Shown: positions 41,301-51,894, counted from the first letter of the stretch. The stretch is DNA of 59,435 bases from Xenorhabdus bovienii (GCF_024721015.1 NZ_JANAIF010000024.1:1-59435); one strand, 5' to 3'. Made by a program: numbers and translations. Notes: generated by a model from the letters alone, not told the origin.

Positions 41301-41845
41301 ATACTGTGACGATAGGCACTTACTCTGGCTCAGTCAGTAAGATCCGCATCAGGGCGACGACAATTACAGATTTTGACCGTAAAGAAGTGATTATCCCCAA
41401 TCGTGCTTTTGTCACGGAGCGTCTGATTAACTGGACACTTTCTGACACTATCACACGTATTATCATTAAAGTTGGCGTTGCGTATGGCTCTGATCTGGAT
41501 AAGGTAAAAGAAGTTCTGCTTAAAGCGGCCAAAGATAACCCTCGTGTTATGAATGAACCGATACCACAGGTTTATTTTATGAGTTTTGGCGCCAGTACAT
41601 TGGATCATGAATTGAGGCTATATGTGAAAGAGTTGGGAGATCGTAGCCATACTGTGGATGAAGTTAACCGCAATATTGATAAGCTATGTCGGGAAAATAA
41701 TATCAATATCGCATTCAATCAGTTGGAAGTGTATTTGCACAATGGGCAAGGCAATAGTCTGCAAGAGGTACAGAAGGCATTGAACGGTGGGAGCCACCAT
41801 TCAGATGGGAAGGTATCTCCTGGCGATCAGCCACTTTTACCTTAA
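38387..41845 (+). CDS. mscK: Mechanosensitive channel MscK (KefA)
   Basis: Large K+-regulated mechanosensitive channel of 1152 residues (E. coli 1120). A signal peptide-like segment (about 28-48, FVFTASLFFLLLFFFSPAMA) is followed by a ~450-residue periplasmic coiled-coil region rich in Gln/Leu, then about 11 membrane helices. The C-terminal MscS-like core includes the pore helix (LQWLAAALSVGLGFGLQEIF), RPVRIGDTVTIG and the cytoplasmic cage ending in INIAFNQLEV. Residues conserved with E. coli run through the whole length, so it is intact. The extra length sits at both ends. The start at 38387 has only a weak upstream site. Confidence 0.95.
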   Translation: MVPFNRYLGIFLNKRVLCDKRPDTLYFRFVFTASLFFLLLFFFSPAMAAFSSETPTRNDIQNQLKILTERKEHTVEEKTSIADLEKALYFFDKIDQVKLDSDLLKKNLQDSPQKSRQITAGLENLKNNAQQDENDYKQTLETLSLKQLESKLNSTLNSLQRAQENLASYNSQLIGLQTQPERAQNLLFHNVQRLQQIRNQLNNELTELPESRYPQLDLLRVEQSFLMQQNELQRASLQANTQLQTLLQQQRDYTSFQIDQLERYVQFIQNVVSGKRLIVSEETVKEAQNSDDTNSHIQSNPLVKEEIQTNRELSERLIAETRESNQLVQKNIRVKNFLDRAIQSERNLKEQVKVLRGSLLLSRILFQEQLKVPQNVLTKDLPIKIADLRLEQFEINQQRDKLYQLNDYANQLLNLHSDEIKHESKEAVGEIRNAIEQILEIRRELLNQLNNQLGNQITHAINLQMDQQQLLDVTQSLEQTLVQQIFWVNSNKPMNLAWLKSLPDLIQEELSHLNIHLTLSGLATGLKNSIHFVIPLLLVGLFLRWQTKGINEQLKKISDEVGQLRRDSQLHTPLALILTLVKTLPLALLILAIGYWYSKSGDDLGDLIWSFSRQLALFWIMYRCSYQILAKDGIGEHHFSLNRADYTLFRKNLVRLSIVLLPILFWITLGVKHPLRLSDDVIGQCTVLICLLFVFIFIFPFCRQVWRVKSSHMIRTMVVTALTFAPLVLMVLMVSGYFYTTLRLAERWLYSLYLLFLWHICYQACLRGLGIAARRIAYRRAIARRQAQAKEGAEGDVVEEPPMELERINQQSLRLTTMVLFLIFLGAFYWVWSDLVTVFSYLDGINLWQYSTTTELGNVLQQVTLKDLGISMAMLVISWVMMRNLPGLLEVLVLSRLQLQQGSSYAIKTTLTYLIIGVGGISALGTLGLSWNKLQWLAAALSVGLGFGLQEIFANFVSGLIILFERPVRIGDTVTIGTYSGSVSKIRIRATTITDFDRKEVIIPNRAFVTERLINWTLSDTITRIIIKVGVAYGSDLDKVKEVLLKAAKDNPRVMNEPIPQVYFMSFGASTLDHELRLYVKELGDRSHTVDEVNRNIDKLCRENNINIAFNQLEVYLHNGQGNSLQEVQKALNGGSHHSDGKVSPGDQPLLP

Positions 41846-41879
41846 AAGACATGTCTGATGGGATAGGCATTAACTCTGC

Positions 41880-42044
41880 TTATTCCTTAGGCTGCTGAGC
41901 CTGTTTTTTCAGCTTTCCTTGAAAATCATCTTTGACGATCTCTAACGCAGCCAGTGCGATATCGGGAGAAATTTCATTGCATTCGAGTAGATAAATAAGG
42001 TCTACCGCGAGTTGCACTTCAGGTGGTGCTTGTTCGAGATCCAT
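41880..42044 (-). CDS. rsmS: Pleiotropic regulatory protein RsmS (YbaM)
   Basis: 54-residue protein beginning MDLEQAPPEVQLAVDLIYLL and ending KKQAQQPKE. It matches E. coli YbaM over its length (LAVDLI.LLE.N.I....L.AL.IVK.D). The homologue RsmS in Pectobacterium and Dickeya affects Rsm-controlled virulence and secondary metabolism. It lies immediately downstream of priC on the same strand, 21 bases between stop and start, as in E. coli. Its stop codon is 34 bases from the convergent mscK stop. Confidence 0.92.
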   Translation of the reverse strand: MDLEQAPPEVQLAVDLIYLLECNEISPDIALAALEIVKDDFQGKLKKQAQQPKE

Positions 42045-42065
42045 AATCGGTTATTCCCTTAGTGA

Positions 42066-42608
42066 CTAATCTGAATTTTCTTGCTTCTCTATCGCTCTTT
42101 CGATACGCATCAATGCTTGGCGACAACGAGCGAGCCTTCCTGCCAGCGCTGCGATTTCTTTTTGTAGTTTATATTGGTTTGTCAGTATAACTTGTTTATT
42201 TAACTGTAATTCCCGATCATTAATCATTGCCATTAAACGGCGCTCATAATCCTGATGTTCGGCTAGACGATGGTAAAAATCCCGTTCTTGTGACTGATGT
42301 TCAAATTTCTCTTCTTGCTTTCTCAGTGGCTGTGTTGATATTTCGCGTTTCAGTGCTTCAATTTGCGTGACTAAACGTTCAGAAAGAAATCTGACCTGCT
42401 CGGTACGATTATCTTTCACACAGGTCTTTAATTGTGACATATTTTTTTTAATTTCATTAAGATATCCACCCAGTTTATTGCTGTGTTGGTGGAATAATGC
42501 TTGATCAAAACGGGCGACTGAAAAAGGTGTCTTGGGGAGTGACTCAAGCTCTGTTTCCAGCATACTGATCTGTTTTTCAAGTGCGCCTAATAAATTTTGT
42601 ATGCTCAT
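42066..42608 (-). CDS. priC: Primosomal replication protein PriC
   Basis: Replication restart protein of about 180 residues that loads DnaB at forks with gaps, through the PriC-Rep route. It is diverged but keeps the family features: ARFDQALFH, the HQDYERRLMAMINDRE segment and the C-terminal LARCRQALMRIERAIE helix. It is rich in Gln, Lys and Arg. The start is uncertain: ATG 42608 (MSIQNLL) or 42614 (MLMSIQ); the open frame continues 108 bases further without homology. It is divergent from apt. Confidence 0.88.
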   Translation of the reverse strand: MSIQNLLGALEKQISMLETELESLPKTPFSVARFDQALFHQHSNKLGGYLNEIKKNMSQLKTCVKDNRTEQVRFLSERLVTQIEALKREISTQPLRKQEEKFEHQSQERDFYHRLAEHQDYERRLMAMINDRELQLNKQVILTNQYKLQKEIAALAGRLARCRQALMRIERAIEKQENSD

Positions 42609-42814
42609 CAGCATCCCGTTATCGTTAATAATCTCTTCGTTAAAACCTACTTCATCATGCTTAACTATTTTGTAACAATAATGTTTGATGTGATAGGTGC
42701 CAAGCTTGACCAAAATCAACAAAAACAGGCTGCAATTTGCTTTGCAGTTGCTTTTTTCCGATAGTTTGAATAGATTTTAGCGTTTTCGTTTTTTATAACT
42801 GGCTGGCATCGATT

Positions 42815-43366
42815 ATGACCGCTAATGCGCAAAAACTGCAATTTATTAAAGATAGTATCGAAACGATCCCTGATTACCCAAAAGTCGGGGTACTTTTTCG
42901 TGACATCACCACGCTGCTGGATAATCCCGTTGCCTACCAAGCTACGATTGATCTACTGGTAGAACATTACCAAGAAAAAGGCATCACCAAAATCGTTGGT
43001 ACAGAAGCTCGTGGTTTCTTGTTTGGCGCCCCTGTTGCACTACGTTTGGGAGTTGGTTTCATTCCCGTTCGCAAGAAAGGCAAATTACCTCGCGCGACGT
43101 TAAGTGAAACTTACGATCTGGAATATGGTACTGATACCTTGGAAATCCATAAAAACAGTATCAAAGAAGGGGATAAGGTTCTGGTGGTTGATGATCTTCT
43201 CGCAACAGGTGGTACCATTGAGGCGACCGTAAGTTTGATTCGACGTCTGGGTGGAGAGGTTTCTGAAGCGGCATTCATCATTGGTCTGCCTGATTTAGGC
43301 GGTACCGAGCGTTTGAAAAAACAGGGTATTGAGAGCTACACGCTCATAGAGTTCCCTGGTCACTGA
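42815..43366 (+). CDS. apt: Adenine phosphoribosyltransferase
   Basis: Purine salvage enzyme of 183 residues (E. coli 183) that makes AMP from adenine and PRPP. The PRPP-binding motif is [16 protein letters not shown] (about 124-139). [13 protein letters not shown] and the hood segment FRDITTLL are typical. It lies upstream of dnaX with a 97-base gap that contains a 10-bp hairpin. Confidence 0.97.
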   Translation: MTANAQKLQFIKDSIETIPDYPKVGVLFRDITTLLDNPVAYQATIDLLVEHYQEKGITKIVGTEARGFLFGAPVALRLGVGFIPVRKKGKLPRATLSETYDLEYGTDTLEIHKNSIKEGDKVLVVDDLLATGGTIEATVSLIRRLGGEVSEAAFIIGLPDLGGTERLKKQGIESYTLIEFPGH

Positions 43367-43395
43367 TTACTCCCATTTTTGCATAATTGATACAT

Positions 43396-43421
43396 CAGCC
43401 TCGCCGTTCATGGTGAGGCTG
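43396..43421 (+). other. Hairpin in the apt-dnaX gap
   Basis: CAGCCTC (43396-43402) / GAGGCTG (43415-43421), extended inward by G-T and two C-G pairs, loop GTTCAT. There is no T-run, so a terminator role is doubtful; an mRNA-processing element is possible. Confidence 0.5.
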
Positions 43422-43463
43422 TGCTAGCATGATACACAGTCATGTTCAATTTCCTCGGTATTA

Positions 43464-45440
43464 ATGAGCTATCAAGTACTCGCCCGTAAGTGGCGCCCAC
43501 AAATATTTTCTGATGTGATTGGTCAGCAACATGTGCTGACTGCACTGGCGAATGGTCTTGAGCACCAGCGCCTCCATCATGCCTATCTTTTTTCTGGCAC
43601 CCGTGGTGTGGGAAAAACCACCATCGCGCGTCTGTTGGCAAAGGGGCTGAACTGTGAAACGGGAATCACGAAGACCCCATGTGGTCAATGTGCGAACTGT
43701 CTTGAAATTGAGCAGGGGCGTTTTGTCGATCTGATCGAAATCGATGCCGCCTCTCGAACAAAAGTAGAAGATACCCGTGAATTACTGGACAACGTGCAGT
43801 ATGCACCTGCCCGTGGCCGTTTCAAAGTTTATCTCATTGACGAAGTTCACATGCTTTCGCGCCATAGTTTCAATGCGTTACTCAAGACATTGGAAGAACC
43901 GCCAGAACATGTGAAATTCTTGCTGGCGACGACAGATCCACAAAAACTACCCGTGACGATCCTTTCACGTTGTTTACAATTCCATCTGAAGGCATTGAAC
44001 GTCGATCAAATCAGTGGTCAGTTGGAACATGTCCTTAATGCAGAGCAAATAGAGAGCGACTCCCGTGCGCGCCATCTTCTGGCCCGTGCTGCGGATGGCA
44101 GTATGCGTGATGCTCTGAGCCTGACCGATCAGGCGATTGCCCTCGGTGGAGGTAAACTGACCGCCGATATCGTTAGCCAGATGTTGGGCACGCTGGATAA
44201 TGATCAGCCTTTGGAAATGATTGAATGGCTGGTTCGGGCAGATGGGCAGCAGCTTATGGCACTGGTTGAGCAAATCGCATCCCGTGGCGTGGATTGGGAA
44301 CATCTGTTGGTCGAAATCTTGTCATTGCTGCATCGCATTGCCATGCTCCAGTTATTGCCTCAGCAACCTGATAACGATCCCTCTTCAACGGAAGGGCGTT
44401 TGCGGTTGCTGGCAAGATCAATTTCTCCTGCCGATCTACAACTTTTTTATCAGGCATTGCTGGTCGGACGCAAAGATCTCCCTTATGCCCCAGAGCGCCG
44501 AATGGGCGTTGAAATGGCATTATTACGCGCTTTGGCGTTCCACCCCAAAACTATCATTGAAGAAACGCCAGCGTCCGGTGGAGAAATCCCGGTAGTACGG
44601 CAGGTATCTGCACCTGCACAGCGCCATCCGGTTTCACCTGTACAAAACCATGCGGCTGGTGAACGCTCTGAGAAAGGTTCTGAACACAGTTCTCCGCAAT
44701 CAATGAGTACAGAGCCTGTAGTCAGCAGTCCAACGGCAAAATTGCTGCAAGCGAGGCATTCGCTTACTCGACAAGGGAATACGCCCCCAAAAAAGTCTGA
44801 GCCGGCAGAGCCTGTGAAGGCGAAGTCGGCAAGCTCGGCGCTGGAACGATTAGCAGCCGTGGCCGAACAGCGGCCACAATCTTATATTCCCAAAGCCCGG
44901 GAGCCAAAGCCCATAAAGCAAGAAGCTTACCGCTGGCGGACAACGAACACGAGTGTTGAGGAAAAGCAAGTTTGTGTCACGACGCCAAAAGCGATAAAAG
45001 CGGCACTTGAGCACGAGAAGACACCGGAACTGGCGGAAAAATTGGCGGTTGAATCGAAACAGAGAGATTCATGGTCAGCGGAAATTGATAAACTGAATAT
45101 TCCAAAACTGGTTCAGCAGGTTGCATTGAATGCGTTTAAAGAACAGATTGATGAAAGTCGGCTTTGTCTTCATCTGCGTTCAAAACAACGTCACCTTAAT
45201 TCAGCATCGGCACAGCAAATGTTGTCCGAAGCCTTAAGTGAATTGCATGGAAAACCGATTGATCTCCGTATTATTGAAGATGATAATCCTGCGGTAAAAA
45301 CTCCGTTGGAGTGGCGGCAAGCCATTTATGAAGAAAAATTGGCACAAGCACGCCAATCCATTATTTCGGATAGAACGATTCAAACACTTCAGCAGCTGTT
45401 TGATGCAGAATTGGATGAAGAAAGTATCCGGCCTGTTTAA
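43464..45440 (+). CDS. dnaX: DNA polymerase III subunits tau and gamma
   Basis: Clamp-loader ATPase. Full-length tau is 658 residues (E. coli 643). Walker A is GTRGVGKT (45-52), the zinc cysteines are 64, 73, 76 and 79, Walker B is VYLIDEVHML, and the SRC arginine finger is in ILSRCLQF. The tau-specific C-terminal domain, which binds DnaB and the polymerase core, follows a Pro/Ser/Lys-rich linker. A programmed -1 frameshift at 44789-44795 would give gamma: after Lys444 one Val codon is read and then TGA at 44798-44800, for 445 residues. It is followed by ybaB and recR, the usual operon. Confidence 0.98.
   Translation: MSYQVLARKWRPQIFSDVIGQQHVLTALANGLEHQRLHHAYLFSGTRGVGKTTIARLLAKGLNCETGITKTPCGQCANCLEIEQGRFVDLIEIDAASRTKVEDTRELLDNVQYAPARGRFKVYLIDEVHMLSRHSFNALLKTLEEPPEHVKFLLATTDPQKLPVTILSRCLQFHLKALNVDQISGQLEHVLNAEQIESDSRARHLLARAADGSMRDALSLTDQAIALGGGKLTADIVSQMLGTLDNDQPLEMIEWLVRADGQQLMALVEQIASRGVDWEHLLVEILSLLHRIAMLQLLPQQPDNDPSSTEGRLRLLARSISPADLQLFYQALLVGRKDLPYAPERRMGVEMALLRALAFHPKTIIEETPASGGEIPVVRQVSAPAQRHPVSPVQNHAAGERSEKGSEHSSPQSMSTEPVVSSPTAKLLQARHSLTRQGNTPPKKSEPAEPVKAKSASSALERLAAVAEQRPQSYIPKAREPKPIKQEAYRWRTTNTSVEEKQVCVTTPKAIKAALEHEKTPELAEKLAVESKQRDSWSAEIDKLNIPKLVQQVALNAFKEQIDESRLCLHLRSKQRHLNSASAQQMLSEALSELHGKPIDLRIIEDDNPAVKTPLEWRQAIYEEKLAQARQSIISDRTIQTLQQLFDAELDEESIRPV
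44774..44830 (+). promoter_or_regulatory. dnaX programmed -1 frameshift signal
   Basis: All three E. coli elements are present. A Shine-Dalgarno-like AGGGAA (44774-44779) lies 9 bases before the slippery heptamer A AAA AAG (44789-44795), which is in the correct phase. After 5 bases a stem-loop follows: outer stem GCCGG (44801-44805) / TCGGC (44826-44830), inner stem GCCT / AGGC (44810-44813, 44818-44821) with loop GTGA. Confidence 0.92.
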
Positions 45441-45488
45441 CCGCTACAGTGTATATTTAAACTGTGGCTATAGCGAAGAGAGATAATT

Positions 45489-45818
45489 ATGTTTGGTAAA
45501 GGTGGTTTGGGCAATTTGATGAAACAGGCTCAGCAGATGCAAGAAAAAATGCAGAAAGTGCAGGAAGAAATTGCAAATCTGGAAGTGACAGGTGAATCTG
45601 GTGCGGGTCTGGTGAAAGTGACTATTAATGGTGCACACAACTGTCGTCGTGTTGAAATCGATCCAAGCTTGATGGACGATGACAAAGATATGCTGGAAGA
45701 CCTGATTGCCGCTGCGTTCAATGATGCAGCCCGTCGCATTGAAGAAACCCAGAAAGAAAAAATGTCCGGCGTTTCCAACGGCATGCAATTACCGCCTGGC
45801 TTTAAGATGCCATTCTGA
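45489..45818 (+). CDS. ybaB: YbaB/EbfC nucleoid-associated protein
   Basis: DNA-binding protein of 109 residues (E. coli 109), dimeric with a tweezer shape. The family core [20 protein letters not shown] (helix) and [19 protein letters not shown] are present. Its TGA stop overlaps the recR ATG (TGATG at 45816-45820), so the two are translationally coupled. Confidence 0.97.
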   Translation: MFGKGGLGNLMKQAQQMQEKMQKVQEEIANLEVTGESGAGLVKVTINGAHNCRRVEIDPSLMDDDKDMLEDLIAAAFNDAARRIEETQKEKMSGVSNGMQLPPGFKMPF

Positions 45819-46426
45819 TGCAAACCAGCCCTCTTCTTGAATCCCTGATGGAGTCATTACGCTGTTTACCCGGCGTAGGCCCCAAATCAGCCCAGCGAAT
45901 GGCATTTCATCTGTTACAACGGGATCGCAGTGGTGGCATGATGCTTGCTCAGGCATTGACTCGTGCCATGTCTGAAATTGGTCACTGTCAGGACTGCCGG
46001 ACATTTACTGAACAGGAACAATGCACGATTTGTGGCAATCCCCGTCGTCAGCAGAATGGTCAGATCTGTGTGGTGGAAACGCCTGCGGATATTCACGCCA
46101 TTGAACAGACCGGCCAGTTTGCCGGTCGTTATTTTGTCCTGATGGGGCGCTTATCGCCGCTGGATGGTATCGGGCCAATGGATATTGGTTTGGATCGTTT
46201 GGAAGAACGGCTATCTTCCGAAACCCTGTCAGAAATCATTCTGGCAACCAACCCGACTGTTGAAGGAGAGGCAACGGCAAACTATATCGCGGAAATATGT
46301 TCGCAGTATGGTGTGATAGCCAGTCGTATTGCTCATGGTGTTCCCGTGGGGGGTGAACTTGAAATGGTGGATGGCACAACGCTGTCCCATTCACTTGCGG
46401 GTCGCCAAAGAATCACTGATTTGTGA
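45818..46426 (+). CDS. recR: Recombination protein RecR
   Basis: RecFOR pathway protein of 202 residues (E. coli 201) that helps load RecA onto gapped DNA. A helix-hairpin-helix ([17 protein letters not shown]) is followed by a four-Cys zinc finger ([19 protein letters not shown]), a Toprim domain ([16 protein letters not shown], then [15 protein letters not shown]) and a C-terminal Walker-like strand. A 9-bp hairpin (TGGATGGTG / CACCATCCA, 46459-46489) lies downstream without a T-run. Confidence 0.97.
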   Translation: MQTSPLLESLMESLRCLPGVGPKSAQRMAFHLLQRDRSGGMMLAQALTRAMSEIGHCQDCRTFTEQEQCTICGNPRRQQNGQICVVETPADIHAIEQTGQFAGRYFVLMGRLSPLDGIGPMDIGLDRLEERLSSETLSEIILATNPTVEGEATANYIAEICSQYGVIASRIAHGVPVGGELEMVDGTTLSHSLAGRQRITDL

Positions 46427-46458
46427 TCGATTACCCAATTTCAAATGGGAAATTCCAA

Positions 46459-46489
46459 TGGATGGTGCTGCGGATAACGCCACCATCCA
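46459..46489 (+). terminator. Hairpin after recR
   Basis: A 9-bp stem TGGATGGTG (46459-46467) / CACCATCCA (46481-46489). No T-run; it sits upstream of the htpG heat-shock promoter. Confidence 0.55.
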
Positions 46490-46542
46490 CAGCTGATCTG
46501 CACATTCATCAAACCAATTTTATATTCTTCTGATTGCCCTAA

Positions 46543-46571
46543 CTTGAAATTGTTGGGAGTTATCCCCATTT
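46543..46571 (+). promoter_or_regulatory. Sigma32 heat-shock promoter of htpG
   Basis: CTTGAAA (46543-46549), 14-base spacer, CCCCATTT (46564-46571): a perfect match to the sigma32 consensus. Transcription should start near 46578, about 48 bases before the htpG ATG. Confidence 0.92.
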
Positions 46572-46625
46572 GATTACCATCGTCCGATTTTACATATCTG
46601 AACTGGATTTAGATTGAGGTAATAA

Positions 46626-48509
46626 ATGAGTATGAAAGGTCAGGAAACCCGTGGATTTCAGTCTGAAGTCAAACAATTATTGCAGTTGATGATCCATTCT
46701 CTCTATTCCAATAAAGAAATTTTTCTCCGTGAGTTGATTTCAAACGCATCAGATGCTGCGGATAAATTACGCTTCCGTGCATTGTCAAAACCTGAATTGT
46801 ATGAAAATGATGGTGAGTTACGTGTTCGTCTTGCTTTTGATAACGAGCATAAAACCATCACTATTAGTGATAATGGTATCGGTATGTCCCGTGATGAAGT
46901 TATTGATAATCTAGGAACGATTGCAAAATCCGGTACTAAATCATTCCTTGAATCAGTTGGTTCTGATCAGGTAAAAGACAGCCAGTTGATTGGGCAATTC
47001 GGCGTTGGTTTTTACTCTGCCTTTATCGTGGCGGATAAAGTGACTGTGCGTACCCGTGCGGCAGGTACCGCGGCCGATCAAGGTGTTTTCTGGGAATCAA
47101 CAGGTGAAGGTGATTACACCATTGCTGATCTTGAAAAAACTGAGCGTGGTACAGAAATCACTTTGCATCTGCGTGAAGGGGAAGATGAATTCCTTAACGA
47201 CTGGCGTCTGCGTTCTATCATCGGCAAATATTCTGATCACATTGCGTTGCCAGTTGAAATTGAAACCAAAAACGAAGAAGACGATACCGTCACATGGGAA
47301 AAAATCAATAAAGCTCAAGCGCTGTGGACACGTGGTAAAGCCGAAATCAGTGATGAAGAGTACCAAGAGTTTTATAAACACATTTCCCATGATTTCGCTG
47401 ATCCTCTAAGCTGGAGCCACAATCGCGTTGAAGGTAAACAGGAATACACCAGCTTGTTGTATATTCCTGCTCAGGCACCGTGGGATATGTGGAACCGTGA
47501 ACATAAACATGGGCTGAAATTGTATGTACAACGCGTATTCATCATGGATGATGCCGAACAGTTCATGCCAAATTATCTGCGTTTTATGCGTGGTCTGATC
47601 GATTCCAATGACTTGCCGCTGAACGTTTCCCGTGAAATTCTGCAAGACAGTACTATCACCCGAAATTTACGTAATGCGTTGACCAAACGTGTATTGCAGA
47701 TGCTGGATAAACTGGCAAAAGACGATGCGGAAAAATACCAGACCTTCTGGCAGCAGTTTGGCTTGGTATTGAAAGAAGGGCCTGCTGAAGACGGTTCAAA
47801 CAAAGAAGCTATCGCTAAATTACTGCGATTCGCAACCACTCATAATGACGGCTCGGCACAAACTGTTTCTCTGGAAGATTACCTCAGCCGCATGACTGAA
47901 GGTCAGGAGAAGATTTACTACATCACTGCCGACAGCTATGCCGCAGCGAAAAATAGCCCACATCTGGAGCTGTTCCGCAAGAAAGGCATTGAGGTTCTGT
48001 TGCTGTCTGACCGTATCGATGAATGGATGATGAGCTACCTGACTGAGTTTGATGGCAAGTCATTCCAGTCTGTCAGCAAGACGGATGAATCTCTTGACAA
48101 ACTGGCTGATGAAAACAAGGCCGAGCAGGAAGAAGAAGATAAAAAACTGGAGCCGTTTATTGAGCGTGTGAAAACGCTGCTTGGTGACCGCGTGAAAGAA
48201 GTTAAGCTGACCCACCGACTGACTGATACACCCGCGATAGTGACAACGAATGCCAATGAAATGAGCACCCAAATGGCGAAACTATTTGCGGCAGCAGGCC
48301 AGTCTGCACCAGAAGTGAGCTATAACTTTGAACTGAACCCAGAGCACAATCTAGTGAAAAAAGCGGCTGATATTCATGATGAAGCCCAGTTTGCGGATTG
48401 GATAGAACTGTTACTGGATCAGGCATTGTTTGCTGAACGCGGCACATTAGATGATCCAAACCAATTCATTCGCCGGATGAATCAATTATTATTGGCTGAA
48501 AAAGCTTAA
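46626..48509 (+). CDS. htpG: Molecular chaperone HtpG (Hsp90)
   Basis: Bacterial Hsp90 of 627 residues (E. coli 624). The N-terminal GHKL ATPase domain shows [29 protein letters not shown] and [16 protein letters not shown]. Middle and C-terminal dimerisation domains follow ([13 protein letters not shown]). The start is the ATG at 46626 with GAGG 7 bases upstream; an ATG two codons in corresponds to the E. coli start. Expressed from a consensus heat-shock promoter. Confidence 0.98.
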   Translation: MSMKGQETRGFQSEVKQLLQLMIHSLYSNKEIFLRELISNASDAADKLRFRALSKPELYENDGELRVRLAFDNEHKTITISDNGIGMSRDEVIDNLGTIAKSGTKSFLESVGSDQVKDSQLIGQFGVGFYSAFIVADKVTVRTRAAGTAADQGVFWESTGEGDYTIADLEKTERGTEITLHLREGEDEFLNDWRLRSIIGKYSDHIALPVEIETKNEEDDTVTWEKINKAQALWTRGKAEISDEEYQEFYKHISHDFADPLSWSHNRVEGKQEYTSLLYIPAQAPWDMWNREHKHGLKLYVQRVFIMDDAEQFMPNYLRFMRGLIDSNDLPLNVSREILQDSTITRNLRNALTKRVLQMLDKLAKDDAEKYQTFWQQFGLVLKEGPAEDGSNKEAIAKLLRFATTHNDGSAQTVSLEDYLSRMTEGQEKIYYITADSYAAAKNSPHLELFRKKGIEVLLLSDRIDEWMMSYLTEFDGKSFQSVSKTDESLDKLADENKAEQEEEDKKLEPFIERVKTLLGDRVKEVKLTHRLTDTPAIVTTNANEMSTQMAKLFAAAGQSAPEVSYNFELNPEHNLVKKAADIHDEAQFADWIELLLDQALFAERGTLDDPNQFIRRMNQLLLAEKA

Positions 48510-48530
48510 GATCATTGAAATCATGATAAT

Positions 48531-48570
48531 AGACCACGCTTCAACGGAAAATTGGGCGTGGTTTATTTTT
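48531..48570 (+). terminator. htpG terminator
   Basis: The stem ACCACGC (48533-48539) / GCGTGGT (48556-48562), then TTATTTTT. Confidence 0.85.
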
Positions 48571-48604
48571 AGGTCAATACGAAAACGTTTACCTGTTTTC
48601 TTGA

Positions 48605-49324
<720 letters not shown>

Positions 49325-49377
49325 TGATTTGGTATGTTCTTGAATTATTAAAAATTATTAAATCTTGAACAGCTAGA

Positions 49378-49408
49378 GCAGGCGGTGTTAATAACCGCCT
49401 GACTTTTT
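49378..49408 (+). terminator. adk terminator
   Basis: The stem CAGGCGGT (49379-49386) / ACCGCCTG (49394-49401), then ACTTTTTTG. Confidence 0.9.
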
Positions 49409-49492
49409 TGAGTGTCACTCCATGAAATATTAGATGTGACTATAACTCATGTTTATACTAGGTTATTAGTTATTTTAGTGGAGTACTGAGGG

Positions 49493-50458
49493 ATGAGTAG
49501 CAATAAGTATGGTGTCTTACTGGTGAATCTTGGGACGCCGGATGAGCCAACACCTGTAGCAATAAGGCGTTACCTGGCGAAATTTCTGAGTGACCGAAGA
49601 GTTGTGGATATCCCTCCGTTTATCTGGAAGCCGCTGTTGTACGGCATTATTCTTCCTTTCCGTTCTTCTCGTGTTGCTAAACTGTACCAAGGAATTTGGA
49701 CAGAAGAGGGATCACCTTTGCTGGTTTATAGTCAGCGCCAGCAGACATTGCTAAATGAAAGACTGACGGATATCCCTGTCGTTTTGGGAATGAGTTACGG
49801 TTTCCCTTCCTTGCCTCAAGCTGTAGGTAATCTGCTGCAACAAGGTATTGATCACCTGATTGTGCTTCCTCTTTATCCTCAGTATTCCAGTACGACATCG
49901 GCCGCAGTATTTGATAGCATCAGCAAAATATTGAAGGGATATCGCACCATACCCCATCTGCATTTCATCCGTAGTTATGCTACACATCCTGCTTATATTG
50001 CTGCCTTAAAAGAAACAATCGAGCAGAGTTTTGAAAAACATGGTTTGCCTGATCGTTTGCTCCTTTCCTACCACGGTATTCCAGAACGGTTGGCAACGAT
50101 AGGGGATATTTATCCGCAGGATTGCAGGGCAACTACGGAGCTTTTGATACAGGCATTGGATTATCCCGCAGATAAAATTATGATGACTTTTCAATCTCGT
50201 TTTGGTCGTTTGCCATGGTTAACGCCCTATACGGATAAGACAATGGCATTATTGCCAGAACAAGGTGTGGAACATGTTCAGGTATTGTGTCCGGGATTTT
50301 CATCAGACTGTTTGGAAACACTGGAAGAAATCCAACAGCAAAATCAAGCGATTTTCCTGCATGCGGGGGGTAAAAAGTTTGAATATATTTCTGCACTTAA
50401 TGATAATGAGGCACACATTTCATTGCTTGAACAATTGGTAAACAACGCCATGAAATAA
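49493..50458 (+). CDS. hemH: Ferrochelatase
   Basis: Final enzyme of protoheme synthesis, 321 residues (E. coli 320), inserting Fe2+ into protoporphyrin IX. The signature [11 protein letters not shown] has the metal-site His, and the acidic site is in [33 protein letters not shown] is split here ([18 protein letters not shown]) and is conserved. It depends on heme use elsewhere, including cyo in this window. It is followed by wzz, not aes as in E. coli. Confidence 0.97.
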   Translation: MSSNKYGVLLVNLGTPDEPTPVAIRRYLAKFLSDRRVVDIPPFIWKPLLYGIILPFRSSRVAKLYQGIWTEEGSPLLVYSQRQQTLLNERLTDIPVVLGMSYGFPSLPQAVGNLLQQGIDHLIVLPLYPQYSSTTSAAVFDSISKILKGYRTIPHLHFIRSYATHPAYIAALKETIEQSFEKHGLPDRLLLSYHGIPERLATIGDIYPQDCRATTELLIQALDYPADKIMMTFQSRFGRLPWLTPYTDKTMALLPEQGVEHVQVLCPGFSSDCLETLEEIQQQNQAIFLHAGGKKFEYISALNDNEAHISLLEQLVNNAMK

Positions 50459-50674
50459 TGGATTATTGCCTGTTATGAGATGTTATTTTACATTTTGACT
50501 GGCGAGTATTGGTAGCTACGGGTATTTTGGTGGTATATTTATCAGCATATGTTTTGGTTTTGGTGATCGTGTGATTTTTAAGGATATTGCTTTTAAATCA
50601 ATGAGTACTATGAGTAAGAAAAACAACTTGAGTCTTAATGAAAAGCAAAATTATTTGGATTGGGCATAGAGATA

Positions 50675-51781
50675 ATGAGTAATAAACCGATTAAACACCC
50701 CGATTTTTATGAAGAGAATTCAAACTATTATCATCCTAAGCAGGAAGATGAGATTGATTTATTTGAATTATTCTCCGTAATTTTCCGATCAAAATATTTA
50801 ATTATCGCAATATCCTTTATTTTTGCGGTGATTGGCTTCGGTATTGCGTCATTTTTACCACAGAAATGGACAAGTACAGCAGCCGTAGTGAAGCCGACAT
50901 TGGAACAATTTCAGCCATTGAAAAATGCACTAACGGATTTGCAAGTTTTGAGTCTTGATCCGAAAGTGACAGAAGCATCGTTATATCAGCGTTTTGTTGA
51001 AAACTATAACTCGCGTGTATTGCGTGAAGACTATTTGGTCAGCACTGACTACTTCAAGGCGTTGCTTGCTAAGATGGATGATGGCGCGATACAGGGAAAA
51101 CGAAAGCTGATTGAGCAGGTTGTAAATAAAAATATCTCCATTTCTTTACCTAAAAAAGATAATGAAGGAGATGATGAAAGTGTACTTTCTTTCAGTGCGG
51201 GTACGGCGGAAGATTCTTACAACTTGTTGACTGGGTATATCAATTTTGTCTCTTCCGTTGTTCGTGATCAGGTGAAAGATGAATTGAATGATATGGTGCA
51301 TCAGAAACTGGTCTTTTCACAAAAGTCGTATGAAATTGATCTGGCTCGTATTCGCAATATGCGTGGTGTTGATATCGAACGCTTGAAGTATGCGATCTCC
51401 ATTGCTAACTCTGCGGGTGTTAAAAAACCTGTTTCCAATGGTGGCGCTATGATCAAGGATGACCCGGATTATTCGATTGCGCTGGGTGCGGATGCACTGC
51501 AACGTAAATTACAGATTACCGAAGAGATTACCGATCCAACTCAGATAGACGCAGATCTTCGTAATAGACTGTTATATATAGAAAATTTAAAATTAGTAAA
51601 TATTGATAAGATTGATTTCGAGCCATTCAGGTATATGCAGCGACCTTATGAACCTACAGCGAAAGATTCACCTAAACGTCTGCTGATTCTGATTGGTGCT
51701 GGTTTTATCGGCTTTATTTTATCTGTTATGTTTGTTCTGGTTCGCCATATGGCGCGTAGCCGTCAGAAACAAGAAGCTTAA
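50675..51781 (+). CDS. wzz: Wzz/FepE-type polysaccharide chain-length regulator
   Basis: Polysaccharide co-polymerase of 368 residues. Two membrane helices bracket a periplasmic domain: TM1 about 35-55 (YLIIAISFIFAVIGFGIAS) and TM2 near the C terminus (LLILIGAGFIGFILSVMFVL), preceded by the Pro-rich segment RPYEPTAKDSPKR. The periplasmic part is predicted helical (coiled coil). Length and sequence fit the FepE (very long O-antigen) type. The start is the ATG at 50675; a TTG five codons earlier is possible. It stands alone between hemH and gsk, where Yersinia carries its whole O-antigen cluster with wzz next to gsk. No glycosyltransferase, wzx or wzy gene is present here. Confidence 0.9.
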   Translation: MSNKPIKHPDFYEENSNYYHPKQEDEIDLFELFSVIFRSKYLIIAISFIFAVIGFGIASFLPQKWTSTAAVVKPTLEQFQPLKNALTDLQVLSLDPKVTEASLYQRFVENYNSRVLREDYLVSTDYFKALLAKMDDGAIQGKRKLIEQVVNKNISISLPKKDNEGDDESVLSFSAGTAEDSYNLLTGYINFVSSVVRDQVKDELNDMVHQKLVFSQKSYEIDLARIRNMRGVDIERLKYAISIANSAGVKKPVSNGGAMIKDDPDYSIALGADALQRKLQITEEITDPTQIDADLRNRLLYIENLKLVNIDKIDFEPFRYMQRPYEPTAKDSPKRLLILIGAGFIGFILSVMFVLVRHMARSRQKQEA

Positions 51782-51894
51782 ATTTTTTATCGTCAGCGCT
51801 TTACTCGTTAACGTTTTTTGTTTTGCTACGGTATTGCGCTACACCGTATTGTGCTAACATGCCGCATATTTTGGCTCTATAGCATCAATCAATT

